From the NCBI GenBank assembly GCA_002353575.1, contig DEJQ01000008.1, forward strand, positions 9,508-73,507: a stretch of 64,000 bases of DNA, in the 5' to 3' direction. A model generated the notes under the pieces. It was not told the DNA's origin, made no database searches, and worked only from the letters and a program-made list of their open reading frames with translations. Below, piece after piece: positions 17,058-25,840 of the stretch; positions within the stretch are counted from its first letter, which is position 1, and each line of letters starts with the position of its first letter. The position numbers and the translations under genes are program-made. This DNA is from Prevotellaceae bacterium UBA2744. Its GTDB lineage: Bacteria > Bacteroidota > Bacteroidia > Bacteroidales > Bacteroidaceae.

Positions 17058-18293
17058 ATGACAATTACAGAGAGATTCTTAAAATACGTATCGTTCGACA
17101 CCCAGTCTTCCGAGGAGACAGGAACCACGCCGTCCACCCAAAAACAAATAATCTTTGCAGAGGCACTGCGTCAGGAACTTATCAACGAGGGGTTACAAAA
17201 CGTAGAACTCGACTCATTAGGATATCTTTATGCAACACTTCCTGCCAACATAACGAAACAAGTACCAACCATAGGCTTCATCTCGCATCTCGACACTTCG
17301 CCCGATGCACCTGGCAAAGATATCAAGCCTCAAATCATATACAACTACAATGGCCAAGACATCACATTGTCTGCCGGAAAAATTCTTTCACCAAAGCAAT
17401 TCCCCGAACTGCTCGACCACATAGGTGAAGACATCATCACAACCGATGGTACAACCCTTTTGGGAGCCGACGACAAATCGGGCATTGCCGCAATAGTAGA
17501 AGCTATGATATATCTGCGGGACCACCCCGAGATAGAACATGGTGAAATCCGTATTGCCTTCAATCCCGACGAAGAAATCGGTATGGGGGCTCACCATTTC
17601 AATGTTGAGAAATTTGGTTGTGAATTTGCATACACCATCGACGGATCCGAATGTGGAGAAATTGAATTTGAGAACTTCAACGCGGCGGCAGCCAAAATTA
17701 GCATAATAGGACGTTCTGTACATCCTGGTTCCGCCAAAGGCAAGATGATAAATGCAGGAAGAATTGCTACCGAACTTGTTCAGATGCTTCCACTATCTGA
17801 AACTCCGGAAACCACAGAAGATTACGAAGGGTTCTACCACCTCACATCAATAAGTGGAAATTGCACTGAAGCAAGTCTTTCGTTTATCATTCGTGACCAC
17901 TCTTATGAGAAATTTCAGAAGCGCAAACAAAACATTACGAATATTGTAGAAACCATCAACCAACGTTATGGCAACGGCACGGCCATACTCACACTCACCG
18001 ACCAATACTACAATATGCGTAAACAGATTGAGTCACAGATGTATATCATCGACATAGCCCGTCAGGCAATCAGCGAAGCGGATATGACTCCAAAGATAAA
18101 AGCTATCCGAGGAGGCACCGATGGAGCCCAACTCTCATTCATGGGTCTCCCCTGTCCTAACATTTTTGCCGGGGGCATCAACTTCCATGGTCCTTATGAA
18201 TTCCTGCCAATCCAGTCTTTGGAACGAGCTAAGCAGACCATCATAAACATATGTCAAATAACAGCACAACGCGAATGGAATCAGAAATTGTAG
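17058..18293 (+). CDS. pepT: Peptidase T (tripeptide aminopeptidase)
   Basis: 411 residues, the usual length for M20B PepT. Metal-binding blocks are in order: SHLDTSPD (first His/Asp), DGTTLLGADDKSGIA (bridging Asp), NPDEEIGMGAHHF (catalytic Glu and metal Glu) and YTIDGSECGEIEFENF, then RGGTDGAQLSFMGLPCPNIFAGG near the C-terminus with a final metal His in NFHGPYEF. It removes N-terminal residues from tripeptides in the cytosol. It starts 14 bases after the CcdA-like gene and overlaps the next gene. Confidence 0.95.
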   Translation: MTITERFLKYVSFDTQSSEETGTTPSTQKQIIFAEALRQELINEGLQNVELDSLGYLYATLPANITKQVPTIGFISHLDTSPDAPGKDIKPQIIYNYNGQDITLSAGKILSPKQFPELLDHIGEDIITTDGTTLLGADDKSGIAAIVEAMIYLRDHPEIEHGEIRIAFNPDEEIGMGAHHFNVEKFGCEFAYTIDGSECGEIEFENFNAAAAKISIIGRSVHPGSAKGKMINAGRIATELVQMLPLSETPETTEDYEGFYHLTSISGNCTEASLSFIIRDHSYEKFQKRKQNITNIVETINQRYGNGTAILTLTDQYYNMRKQIESQMYIIDIARQAISEADMTPKIKAIRGGTDGAQLSFMGLPCPNIFAGGINFHGPYEFLPIQSLERAKQTIINICQITAQREWNQKL

Positions 18294-18871
18294 AAACATA
18301 CGACAAAGAAAAGATAAACAACTTGCCGGTTGAACACTTTGATGGGAATATCTATATAATAGATAATGAAGCTGACTCCACCAAAGCAATAAACTACCTG
18401 CTTACACAGCCATTGCTCGGATTCGATACTGAAACACGCCCCTGCTTTCAAAAAGGGAAATCTCACAAAGTGGCTCTTCTGCAGGTGGCAACAACCGATC
18501 AGTGTTTCCTCTTCCGTCTAAATCGTATGAATGGCATACCATACTCCATCAAAAGTCTTTTGGAAGATGGAGAAATCCTGAAAGTCGGACTTGGACTCAA
18601 AGACGACATGATGAATCTGCGAAAACGAGAAGAATTCACCCCAGGCACTTTCATCGATATACAGAATGAAGTAGCCAGAATAGGCATCAAAGATAAAAGT
18701 CTGCAGAAAATATATGCCAACCTCTTTGGCAAGAAAATAGCCAAACGTCAGCAGCTAAGTAACTGGGAAACCGATGCCCTCTCAGTAGCCCAACAGCAAT
18801 ACGCAGCAATCGACGCCTGGGCATGTGTGAAGATATATCAGAAAATAGAAAAACTCTTAACAACAGAATAA
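18275..18871 (+). CDS. DEDDy 3'-5' exonuclease domain protein
   Basis: 198 residues from the chosen ATG (18251 is an upstream in-frame alternative with a longer overlap into pepT). One DNA_pol_A_exo1/WRN-type domain: FDTETRP (Asp/Glu of ExoI), GLGLKDDMMNL (ExoII Asp) and QQYAAIDAWACVKIY (ExoIII, Tyr and Asp). It resembles stand-alone RNase D-like exonucleases that trim RNA or DNA 3' ends, and lacks HRDC domains. Its stop overlaps by one base the ATG of the RlmI-like methyltransferase, consistent with a joint role in RNA metabolism. Confidence 0.87.
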   Translation: MESEIVETYDKEKINNLPVEHFDGNIYIIDNEADSTKAINYLLTQPLLGFDTETRPCFQKGKSHKVALLQVATTDQCFLFRLNRMNGIPYSIKSLLEDGEILKVGLGLKDDMMNLRKREEFTPGTFIDIQNEVARIGIKDKSLQKIYANLFGKKIAKRQQLSNWETDALSVAQQQYAAIDAWACVKIYQKIEKLLTTE

Positions 18872-20037
18872 TGAAACAACTATATCTAAAACGTGGAAAA
18901 GAAGATTCCTTGCTTCGCTTCCATCCTTGGATTTTCTCTGGTGCTATCCACCACATGAGTTCAGAACCAGAGGAAGGCGAATTAGTAGAATTATTCACAT
19001 CCGACAATCAGTATATAGCTACCGGACATTACCAAATTGGCTCTATCATGGTTCGGGTTCTCACGTTTGAACATGAATCTATTAACCAGCAGTTCTACGA
19101 GCAGCGACTCAAAGCTGCATATAATGTCCGACTTGCACTCGGACTTGGTGACGAAAGCTACAGACTGGTACATGGCGAGGGTGACAATCTGCCCGGACTT
19201 ATAATTGACATTTACGGAAACACAGCAGTAATGCAGGCTCATTCTGTCGGCATGCACCACGACCGACAGACAATTGCCGATGCTTTGAAAAATGTATTAG
19301 GAGAAAAACTTCAGAACATATACTACAAATCAGAAACAACGCTCCCCTACAAGGCCGATTTGCATCAGGAAAACGGATTTCTTCTTGGAGGTTCAGCCGA
19401 TGACATCGCCAGTGAAAACGGTCTGCGTTTTCATGTTGACTGGCTACATGGTCAGAAAACAGGTTTTTTCATTGACCAACGTGAAAACCGGAAACTCTTG
19501 GGAGAATATTCTAAGGGACGAAACGTACTAAATATGTTCTGCTATACAGGGGGATTCTCATTCTATGCAATGCGCGGAGGGGCTAACCTCGTACACTCTG
19601 TCGATTCCAGCCAAAAAGCTATTGACCTCACCAATGCCAACGTTGAACTAAACTTCCCGGGCGACAGTCGTCACAAGGCATTTGCACAGGATGCCTTCCA
19701 TTTTCTCGATCACATGCCCACAAAATACGATTTGATTATTCTCGACCCTCCTGCATTTGCCAAGCATAAAGATGCACTGCGTAATGCTATCAAGGGATAT
19801 ATCAGGCTTAATCGTAAAGCTTTTGAACAGATTCAGCCAGGTGGCATACTATTCACATTCTCCTGTTCCCAAGCAGTTGACAAGAATCAGTTCCGAACTG
19901 CCGTATTTTCAGCAGCAGCTGCTGCAGGACGTAAAGTAAGGATTCTTCACCAACTCCACCAACCAGCCGACCATCCTATCAATATATATCATCCAGAAGG
20001 TGAATATCTGAAAGGATTAGTACTCTACGTGGAATAA
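18871..20037 (+). CDS. RlmI-like class I SAM-dependent rRNA methyltransferase
   Basis: 388 residues. N-terminal PUA domain (about 1-75, YLKRGKEDSLLRFHPWIFSGAIH), a central EEHEE-like domain, and a Rossmann methyltransferase domain with FIDQRENRKLL (about 210), VLNMFCYTGGFSFYA (SAM motif I) and LIILDPPAFAKHKDAL (motif IV). This matches RlmI, which makes 5-methylcytosine in 23S rRNA; the site here is inferred. The first 16 codons of the longer frame lie within the exonuclease gene and look non-native, so I start at 18871. Confidence 0.9.
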   Translation: MKQLYLKRGKEDSLLRFHPWIFSGAIHHMSSEPEEGELVELFTSDNQYIATGHYQIGSIMVRVLTFEHESINQQFYEQRLKAAYNVRLALGLGDESYRLVHGEGDNLPGLIIDIYGNTAVMQAHSVGMHHDRQTIADALKNVLGEKLQNIYYKSETTLPYKADLHQENGFLLGGSADDIASENGLRFHVDWLHGQKTGFFIDQRENRKLLGEYSKGRNVLNMFCYTGGFSFYAMRGGANLVHSVDSSQKAIDLTNANVELNFPGDSRHKAFAQDAFHFLDHMPTKYDLIILDPPAFAKHKDALRNAIKGYIRLNRKAFEQIQPGGILFTFSCSQAVDKNQFRTAVFSAAAAAGRKVRILHQLHQPADHPINIYHPEGEYLKGLVLYVE

Positions 20038-20194
20038 TTTATGAATAACACGTCTCAATCTATTGCAATCAAATATGGTACGACTTTTTGGAATATCATT
20101 AGAGAAATTTCTCAAAGTCAAATGTGTAAATTGTCCATTTTTTACATTGGATTGTTAAACTTGATAAAGCGTGTGCGTTTTTTTATGGCATTTA

Positions 20195-20225
20195 TTTGTC
20201 AAAACGTTCAAAACCCATACCTTTG
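20195..20225 (+). promoter_or_regulatory. Orphan promoter TTTG-N19-TACCTTTG
   Basis: TTTG at 20195-20198 and TACCTTTG at 20218-20225 with 19 bases between them is a textbook match. Transcription would start near 20232, but the only thing before the terminator at 20271 is a six-codon frame. Confidence 0.7.
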
Positions 20226-20231
20226 CATCGT

Positions 20232-20300
20232 GTTTTTCATGGTATTAGATTTATTTTAAGGTTAGTAAAGATTGCTTGTCGTGAGATAAGCAATTTTTTT
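20232..20300 (+). ncRNA. Putative short RNA between orphan promoter and terminator
   Basis: About 69 bases lie between the predicted start and the end of the T tract. They contain GGTATTAG, TTTTAAGGT and AAAGATTG segments that recur at 44265-44293, and a six-codon frame MVLDLF (20240-20260). This could be a small RNA or an attenuated leader whose downstream gene is gone. The start is inferred from the promoter only. Confidence 0.4.
20271..20300 (+). terminator. Rho-independent terminator with GTGA tetraloop
   Basis: ATTGCTTGTC pairs with GATAAGCAAT (one G-U) around a GTGA loop, followed by seven T. It can end both the rlmI-like operon and the short orphan transcript. Confidence 0.85.
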
Positions 20301-20339
20301 GCGCTTAACTTGACAACTATTGTCTAGTTAAGCGCAAAA
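20297..20339. repeat. 43-bp near-perfect inverted repeat
   Basis: Arms of 20 bases (TTTTGCGCTTAACT, one mismatch, GACAA) around the loop CTA. Neither side has a T tract after the stem, so it is not a normal intrinsic terminator, although it sits 35 bases after the PBP1A stop. Confidence 0.8.
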
Positions 20340-20374
20340 GCTAATATATAAATAACCATATTATCTTCTTAGGC

Positions 20375-22681
20375 TTATTTATAAGGATTCTCGGGATATT
20401 TCCCTTTATAGCGTTCGTATAATGGATCCTGCAGTACCTTATTCATAAAATAGCCGAAGATAGGCAAAGCCGTTCTGCTACCCTGCCCCAATGCCCCCGT
20501 ACGGAAATGTATGCAACGATACTCGCCACCCACCCATACAGCTCCTACCAGATTTGTCGTTGTACCGACAAACCACGCATCAGAATGATTATTTGAAGTT
20601 CCGGTTTTTCCACCGAATTCTGTTTCATTTGCCACCGGATATACATACTCCCACAAGGCATTAACAGTACCTCCTACTTCTCTCATTCCTCCCCACAGCA
20701 ACTTTTGCATATAGTAAGCGGTCTTCTCCTTCATAGCAATTTCTTCTTTCGGTCCGTCTTTCCGATAATTGTAAATTTCTCTTCCATACCTGTCCAGTAT
20801 TCGTGTTACGACGACAGGATCTCGATGCCGACCTGTATTCATCACGGTACTGTAAGCACTACACAGTTCCAGCAGGCTTACGTCGCATGAGCCTAACGAA
20901 AGAGACGGCACAGTGTCCAACTTACTATGTATTCCCATTTTATAGGCAATGTCAATAACATTAGGAATACCTGTTTTGAGTCCCATTTTCACAGCTATAG
21001 TATTTACTGAACGGGCAAACGCAGTGCGAACAGGCATATTAGCATTAGTACAAATACCGTCTGCGTTATGCGGCTGCCACAATTTTGTTTTTCCAGGATT
21101 ATCAGGATCTGGCACATTCAATGAAACATACGAATCAGTAACCTTATATTCTGGAGTGATTGAATCATTATTTTCAAAGGCCGATGCATATACAAACAAT
21201 TTGAATGTCGAACCCGGTTGACGCATAGCTGTTACCTTATCATATTTCCAGTGGTCGAAATCTATATCACCCACCCACACTTTCACCATACTGGTCTGCG
21301 GTTCCATCACCACCATTCCTGTATGCATGAAGCTAACCATATATCGAATTGAGTCAAGCGTACTTATTACTTTCTCCACATATCCGTTTTTCTTTCCTCC
21401 CTTACCATAGGCAAAGAGTCTTACCGTATGCGGCTGATTCAGATAATAGAAAATAGAATCTTGGTTATCATCGTATTTTTTTGCAAGATATTTATAATAA
21501 TCCGTCTTTTTAGCAATATTTTCTATGAAATTAGGTACTTCGCGATAATGCTCATCTCTCCATGGGGCAGTTCCGTGCCAGTGATTATCGAATTTCTGCT
21601 GTACATTCTTCATTCCCTTCTGCACTGCCCATTCTGCATAAGCCTGCATCCTCATGTCGATAGTCGTATATATCTTCAGTCCATCGCTATACAAATCGTA
21701 ATCATTCTGTTTACACCAGTCAGATACATACTGTCTGATATACTCTCTGAAATACAGAGCCTTCCCACCGTATACTTTTTCTACAGAGAAACGGCTCAGG
21801 TCAATTGGCAACAGACAGAGCGAATCGCATTGTTTCTTTGTCATCGGCTTCAGTCCGGCAGACAGTTCCGGATGGTTCAACATATTGTGCAGCACCACAT
21901 TACGTCGCTCCAAACTACGTTTAGGATTTACCTTAGGATTATAGGTTGTCGTGGCTTTTAAAAGTCCGACGAGTACGGCAGCTTGTTCGGCATTCAACTT
22001 ACTGGGATCGCAACTCTTTCCGAAGTAAGTCTTTGCAGCTGTACGTATGCCGAAAGCATTACTGCCGAAATCCACAGTATTCAGATATAGTGTGAGAATA
22101 TCTTCTTTTGAATATACCTTCTCTATCTTCACGGCAGTAATCCATTCTTTCGTTTTGATGATAAGCATCTTCAGTCCAGGCACCTTACACAACACACCAT
22201 CATTATGCCGTGTTCTCATCTTATACAGATTCTTCACCAACTGCTGAGTGACAGTACTGGCACCGCGCGCATTGCCGTGAATCAAATCCTTTACAGCTGC
22301 GAAGACAGCCTGGAAATCTATTCCATGATGCTTATAGAAACGTTCGTCTTCAGTTGAGAGCAATGCATATTCCACGTAAGGTGATATTTCCTCATAGGAA
22401 ACGAGCGAGCGATTTTCATTGAAGAACTTACCGATTGGAATACTATCGTTATCAGCCGAATACACATATGACGGCTGACTTGTCTCCGGATTCTGAATAC
22501 TTTCCATCGAAGGCGATTCTCCAAACAGGTAGCAGAAATTATACGCAACAGCAACCAAATAAAGGAAGAAGCAACAGATGAAAGTTGATAAGGTTACAGC
22601 CAGTTTCTGATACCACTTTCCCCTATACTGTTTGCTGTACCACAACAAGAAAATCCGTATATACTGAAAGATTTTTTTCAT
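20375..22681 (-). CDS. Class A penicillin-binding protein (PBP1A-type)
   Basis: 768 residues. A cytosolic start and one membrane helix (about 26-48) anchor a periplasmic glycosyltransferase (GT51) domain with EDERFYKHHGID, the catalytic Glu block, and GASTVTQQLVKNLY, then a transpeptidase domain with SxxK in QPGSTFKLF, SxN in ARSVNTIAVKM and KTGTSNNHSDAW. It polymerises and crosslinks peptidoglycan. It closes the lpxD-lpxC-lpxA-miaA unit, 34 bases after miaA, so outer-membrane and wall synthesis genes lie together. Confidence 0.95.
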   Translation of the reverse strand: MKKIFQYIRIFLLWYSKQYRGKWYQKLAVTLSTFICCFFLYLVAVAYNFCYLFGESPSMESIQNPETSQPSYVYSADNDSIPIGKFFNENRSLVSYEEISPYVEYALLSTEDERFYKHHGIDFQAVFAAVKDLIHGNARGASTVTQQLVKNLYKMRTRHNDGVLCKVPGLKMLIIKTKEWITAVKIEKVYSKEDILTLYLNTVDFGSNAFGIRTAAKTYFGKSCDPSKLNAEQAAVLVGLLKATTTYNPKVNPKRSLERRNVVLHNMLNHPELSAGLKPMTKKQCDSLCLLPIDLSRFSVEKVYGGKALYFREYIRQYVSDWCKQNDYDLYSDGLKIYTTIDMRMQAYAEWAVQKGMKNVQQKFDNHWHGTAPWRDEHYREVPNFIENIAKKTDYYKYLAKKYDDNQDSIFYYLNQPHTVRLFAYGKGGKKNGYVEKVISTLDSIRYMVSFMHTGMVVMEPQTSMVKVWVGDIDFDHWKYDKVTAMRQPGSTFKLFVYASAFENNDSITPEYKVTDSYVSLNVPDPDNPGKTKLWQPHNADGICTNANMPVRTAFARSVNTIAVKMGLKTGIPNVIDIAYKMGIHSKLDTVPSLSLGSCDVSLLELCSAYSTVMNTGRHRDPVVVTRILDRYGREIYNYRKDGPKEEIAMKEKTAYYMQKLLWGGMREVGGTVNALWEYVYPVANETEFGGKTGTSNNHSDAWFVGTTTNLVGAVWVGGEYRCIHFRTGALGQGSRTALPIFGYFMNKVLQDPLYERYKGKYPENPYK

Positions 22682-22715
22682 AGTATTCTGAATTATGTTT
22701 AATTCGTGGAGATAT

Positions 22716-23579
22716 TTATAAATCTATCCATTTGATGTCCTGGTCTTTCGAAAACCACAACATCTGTTTCTTGGCATACACACGAGTATTTTTCTTAATA
22801 CGTTCTACGGCCATCGGCAAATCCCATTCTCCACCGATTACCTTGAACAATTCCTTATATCCGACTGTATTAAGTGAATTCAGATGTCGCAGCGGATATA
22901 CCCTCCTCACTTCCTCCAACAGTCCAGCCTCCATCATCTCATCTACCCTATGATTGATTCGCGCGAAGAGATCTTCACGTTTTCTGCGCAGACCTATCTT
23001 CTCTATCTTGAAAGGTCTCTCCTTAATTGTCTGTGTGCGGAAGAAAGAATATGGCTTGCCTGTCTGATAACACACTTCCAAAGCATGGATTATGCGCTTA
23101 TGGTTTTTCAGGTCAGCCTCGGCATAATAGTCAGGATCCAGAAGCCGCAGCTCAGCAAGCAGAGAATCTATGCCCTCCTTACTGAAACGTTCTTGCAGGT
23201 TACTTCGCACTTCATCGTCTATTGTTGGAATATCATCTATGCCCTTGGTTACGGCATCAATATACATCATCGAACCTCCAGTCATCACAACTGTTTCATA
23301 TTGCTTGAATAAATCTAATAAAAGGTTCATGACATCAGATTCAAATTGTGCTGCACTGTAATATTGATCCAAGGGCAATATCTGCACAAAATAATGTTTA
23401 ACTCGTGCCATTTCATCTGCGGTAGGAGCCGCAGTACCAATACATATATCCTTGTATATTTGGCGCGAGTCGGCATTTATGATGGGACACCTATAGCTTT
23501 CAGCTAAATTCAGTGCATACTCTGTTTTGCCCACAGCCGTGGGTCCCAGCACCACAACCAGTCTATTAGTATTCTCCAT
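22716..23579 (-). CDS. miaA: tRNA dimethylallyltransferase
   Basis: 287 residues from the ATG at 23579 (MENTNRLVVVLGPTAVGKTEYAL); an in-frame ATG seven codons earlier would deepen the overlap with the previous gene. The P-loop GPTAVGKT, INADSRQIYKDICIGTA and GGSMMYIDAVTKG blocks are diagnostic. It adds the isopentenyl group to A37 of tRNAs reading UNN codons. It overlaps the upstream gene by 14 bases, suggesting translational coupling. Confidence 0.95.
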   Translation of the reverse strand: MENTNRLVVVLGPTAVGKTEYALNLAESYRCPIINADSRQIYKDICIGTAAPTADEMARVKHYFVQILPLDQYYSAAQFESDVMNLLLDLFKQYETVVMTGGSMMYIDAVTKGIDDIPTIDDEVRSNLQERFSKEGIDSLLAELRLLDPDYYAEADLKNHKRIIHALEVCYQTGKPYSFFRTQTIKERPFKIEKIGLRRKREDLFARINHRVDEMMEAGLLEEVRRVYPLRHLNSLNTVGYKELFKVIGGEWDLPMAVERIKKNTRVYAKKQMLWFSKDQDIKWIDL

Positions 23580-24108
23580 CACTGATATCAAGACCCTCAA
23601 GACTGATATCTTCCATATCTACTTCGTCTCCGAACATATTGTTGTCATCATCCATGACGTCAACATCCGAGACTACAGGATTACGTGATAAGAGCTCGTC
23701 AAAATCGAGCGTCTGCTGTGGAGCCTCTCCCTGCGAACGTGTAACTTTACCCTCTTTCATCGTTCCAGGATTGATGCTGCTCAATTCAATAAAGAACACG
23801 CGTTCAGCCAGCATATCGAAAGTGTAAAGCAAGTGTTGCTTCTCATCTTCCAGAAACTCGCTCAGTTCAGTCTTAGCCATAATATAGCAGTCTTGATCGG
23901 CACTGGTATCCATCTCTTCCAGAGTGATTTCCTGCCCCTTCTCCCATCCGTTTTCACAGATAGTAAAGCTGGTCAACTGATCATCCTTATACTTACATGA
24001 TTCAAGAATAAGTTTATGCAGCTCCAGAAAAGTTGCATTCGAGTCGATTTGAATCTCTCGCATGAAGTTTTCCACCTCATCCGATATTACGGTGAATTTA
24101 TAGATCAT
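23566..24108 (-). CDS. Plasmid pRiA4b ORF-3-like (IS1096 passenger TnpR-like) protein
   Basis: 180 residues. The N-terminal two-thirds (MIYKFTVISDEVENFMREIQI and the block CENGWEKGQEITLEEMD) follow the pRiA4b ORF-3 domain; the C-terminal third is very acidic (VSDVDVMDDDNNMFGDEVDMEDISLEGLD). No catalytic residues are evident and the function is unknown. Despite the family name there is no transposon here: the gene is embedded between lpxA (4-base overlap) and miaA (14-base overlap), which suggests a stable housekeeping role. Confidence 0.75.
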   Translation of the reverse strand: MIYKFTVISDEVENFMREIQIDSNATFLELHKLILESCKYKDDQLTSFTICENGWEKGQEITLEEMDTSADQDCYIMAKTELSEFLEDEKQHLLYTFDMLAERVFFIELSSINPGTMKEGKVTRSQGEAPQQTLDFDELLSRNPVVSDVDVMDDDNNMFGDEVDMEDISLEGLDISDGEY

Positions 24109-24878
24109 CTTACTATACCACGTTTTGAATTTGCGACAAAATCTATGATGTATTCTATTTCTTTACTCATCGGCACTTCCTGTCTGATCTGGTCAATGGC
24201 TTCAGCTACAGTCAGGTTACACTGATAAATCAATCGGTAAGCATGCGAAATATTATCGATAATATTAGTTGCAAACTGACGACGGCGCAGTCCCACTATG
24301 TTCAGTCCGGCAAAGGAAACAGGTTCTCTGCCAGCCATGATGAACGGCGGTATATCCTTGCTTGTACGCGTTCCTCCCTGTACCATAGTATATCCGCCGA
24401 TACGGCAGAACTGGTGTACCAGCACTACAGCACTCAGTATCGCATTGTCATCGATGACTACCTCTCCAGCCAACTTTGTTGAGTTACCCATTATGATGCC
24501 GTTGCCCACTTCGCAGTCATGTGCTATGTGAGCATTCTCCATAATCAAGTTATTCGATCCCACTTTGGTCGTACCCTTGCTTGCCGTTCCGCGGTGTATA
24601 GTCACGTTTTCACGTATTCTGTTATTGTCACCTATTACAACGGTCGATTCCTCGCCCTTGAACTTCAGGTCCTGAGGCACAGCACCTATGACAGCACCTG
24701 GAAACAGTGTATTTCCACTACCGATGTGTGTACCCGACAGCAAAGTGACGGAATTCATCAGAATATTATTATCACCTATCTCTACGTTCTTATCAATGAA
24801 GCAGAAAGGTCCTATTTCACAGTTTTCCCCTATCTTTGCTTCAGGATCTATAAAAGCCAGCGGGCTGATTTTTGCCAT
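24105..24878 (-). CDS. lpxA: Acyl-ACP--UDP-N-acetylglucosamine O-acyltransferase
   Basis: 257 residues, a left-handed beta-helix of hexapeptide repeats (IGENCEIGPFCFIDKNVEIGDN and similar), with the catalytic His in AHIAHDCEVGNG and the C-terminal helical region (ATNIIDNISHAYRLIY). It makes the first step of lipid A synthesis by acylating UDP-GlcNAc at O3. It follows lpxC by 42 bases. Confidence 0.95.
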   Translation of the reverse strand: MAKISPLAFIDPEAKIGENCEIGPFCFIDKNVEIGDNNILMNSVTLLSGTHIGSGNTLFPGAVIGAVPQDLKFKGEESTVVIGDNNRIRENVTIHRGTASKGTTKVGSNNLIMENAHIAHDCEVGNGIIMGNSTKLAGEVVIDDNAILSAVVLVHQFCRIGGYTMVQGGTRTSKDIPPFIMAGREPVSFAGLNIVGLRRRQFATNIIDNISHAYRLIYQCNLTVAEAIDQIRQEVPMSKEIEYIIDFVANSKRGIVR

Positions 24879-24920
24879 ATTATTCTTCCTTTATATCCGG
24901 GATTTTTTCCCTTTTTGTTC

Positions 24921-25823
24921 TTACATATTCTTAAGTATCTCGCGCGCGAACATATTATTAATTGCATGTCCCGGCTTATGTCCGGTTACCTTTCCGATGA
25001 GTGGTCTGCCTACGAGTGCAAGATCTCCCATCACATCGAGCAACTTATGTCGTGTAGTTTCGTTTTTCCATGTCAGCGGCTTCGGGTTCAGGAATCCAAG
25101 TTGTTTCGCATTCATACGGCTCACACCCAGCTTGTCGGTCAGAGCATCAAAACGCTCCTGACTCAGTTCTATCTCGTAAATCACGATTGCATTACCAAGG
25201 TCACCGCCCTTGATGAGTCCCATATTGAGCAGAGGTTCAATCTCTCTGACGAATACGAACGTACGGGCCGACGACACTTCTTTGGCGAAGTCCTTTATGT
25301 TGTCCAGCTTGAAATTCTGCTTACCCAGCACACTGGTACCGAAATCGGTTGTAATATCCAGACAGAAGTGGTCACACGGTTCTATTCTCATGTGTTCACC
25401 GTTCTTTCCTTCCACCTCAATTACTTTATCAACCACGTAACAATTCTTCTCAGCATCAAGTTCCGCTGTACCTACGTTCTCTATCGACTGAGTCCAGTAG
25501 AAGGCGCTTCCATCGAGTATAGGCATCTCAGGTCCGTCGAGTTGTATCAGGCAGTTGTCTATGCCTGCAGCCAGCAGAGCAGCCATTGCATGTTCTATAG
25601 TGCTAACCTTTATATCACCCTTCACCAGTACAGTGCCTCGCTGTGTATCTCCGACCAGTCGTGCATCGCAGTCTATCACTGGTGTACCATCCAAATCCAT
25701 GCGCTGAATCTTCAGTCCATGATTAGCTGGTGCAGGATTGAACGTTGCTGTTATGTGCAGTCCTGTGTGCAGTCCCTTGCCTTGCAGGGTGAACGGATTT
25801 TTCAGCGTTTTTTGTCTAATCAT
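24921..25823 (-). CDS. lpxC: UDP-3-O-acyl-N-acetylglucosamine deacetylase, not fused to FabZ
   Basis: 300 residues, close to the 305 of E. coli LpxC. The zinc and catalytic residues are in TIEHAMAAL (Glu/His), RHKLLDVMGDLAL (His and Asp) and GHKPGHAINN (His). It removes the acetyl group in the committed step of lipid A synthesis. Many Bacteroidetes LpxC proteins carry a C-terminal FabZ dehydratase domain and run to about 460 residues; here the frame ends after REILKNM, and only 42 bases precede lpxA, with no FabZ remnant. FabZ must be encoded elsewhere. Confidence 0.94.
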   Translation of the reverse strand: MIRQKTLKNPFTLQGKGLHTGLHITATFNPAPANHGLKIQRMDLDGTPVIDCDARLVGDTQRGTVLVKGDIKVSTIEHAMAALLAAGIDNCLIQLDGPEMPILDGSAFYWTQSIENVGTAELDAEKNCYVVDKVIEVEGKNGEHMRIEPCDHFCLDITTDFGTSVLGKQNFKLDNIKDFAKEVSSARTFVFVREIEPLLNMGLIKGGDLGNAIVIYEIELSQERFDALTDKLGVSRMNAKQLGFLNPKPLTWKNETTRHKLLDVMGDLALVGRPLIGKVTGHKPGHAINNMFAREILKNM

Positions 25824-25840
25824 ATTTGTCTTATTCGACT

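Larger units (their letters stand above)
20038..20374. other. 337-base gap between converging rlmI-like and PBP1A genes
   Basis: A 72-codon frame (20041-20259) starts 3 bases after the methyltransferase stop, but its composition does not look like protein and I reject it. The gap holds a full promoter (20195-20225), a strong terminator hairpin (20271-20300) and a separate long inverted repeat (20297-20339), all described separately. Confidence 0.6.

Noticed and set aside
20041..20259. A 72-codon frame right after the RlmI-like gene
   Set aside because: It contains the orphan promoter, has a biased residue make-up (rich in Ile, Phe and Asn) and no family likeness; it is better explained as intergenic.
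23566..24108. A transposon suggested by the IS1096/pRiA4b family name
   Set aside because: No inverted repeats or transposase; overlapping stops and starts with lpxA and miaA show it belongs to the operon.
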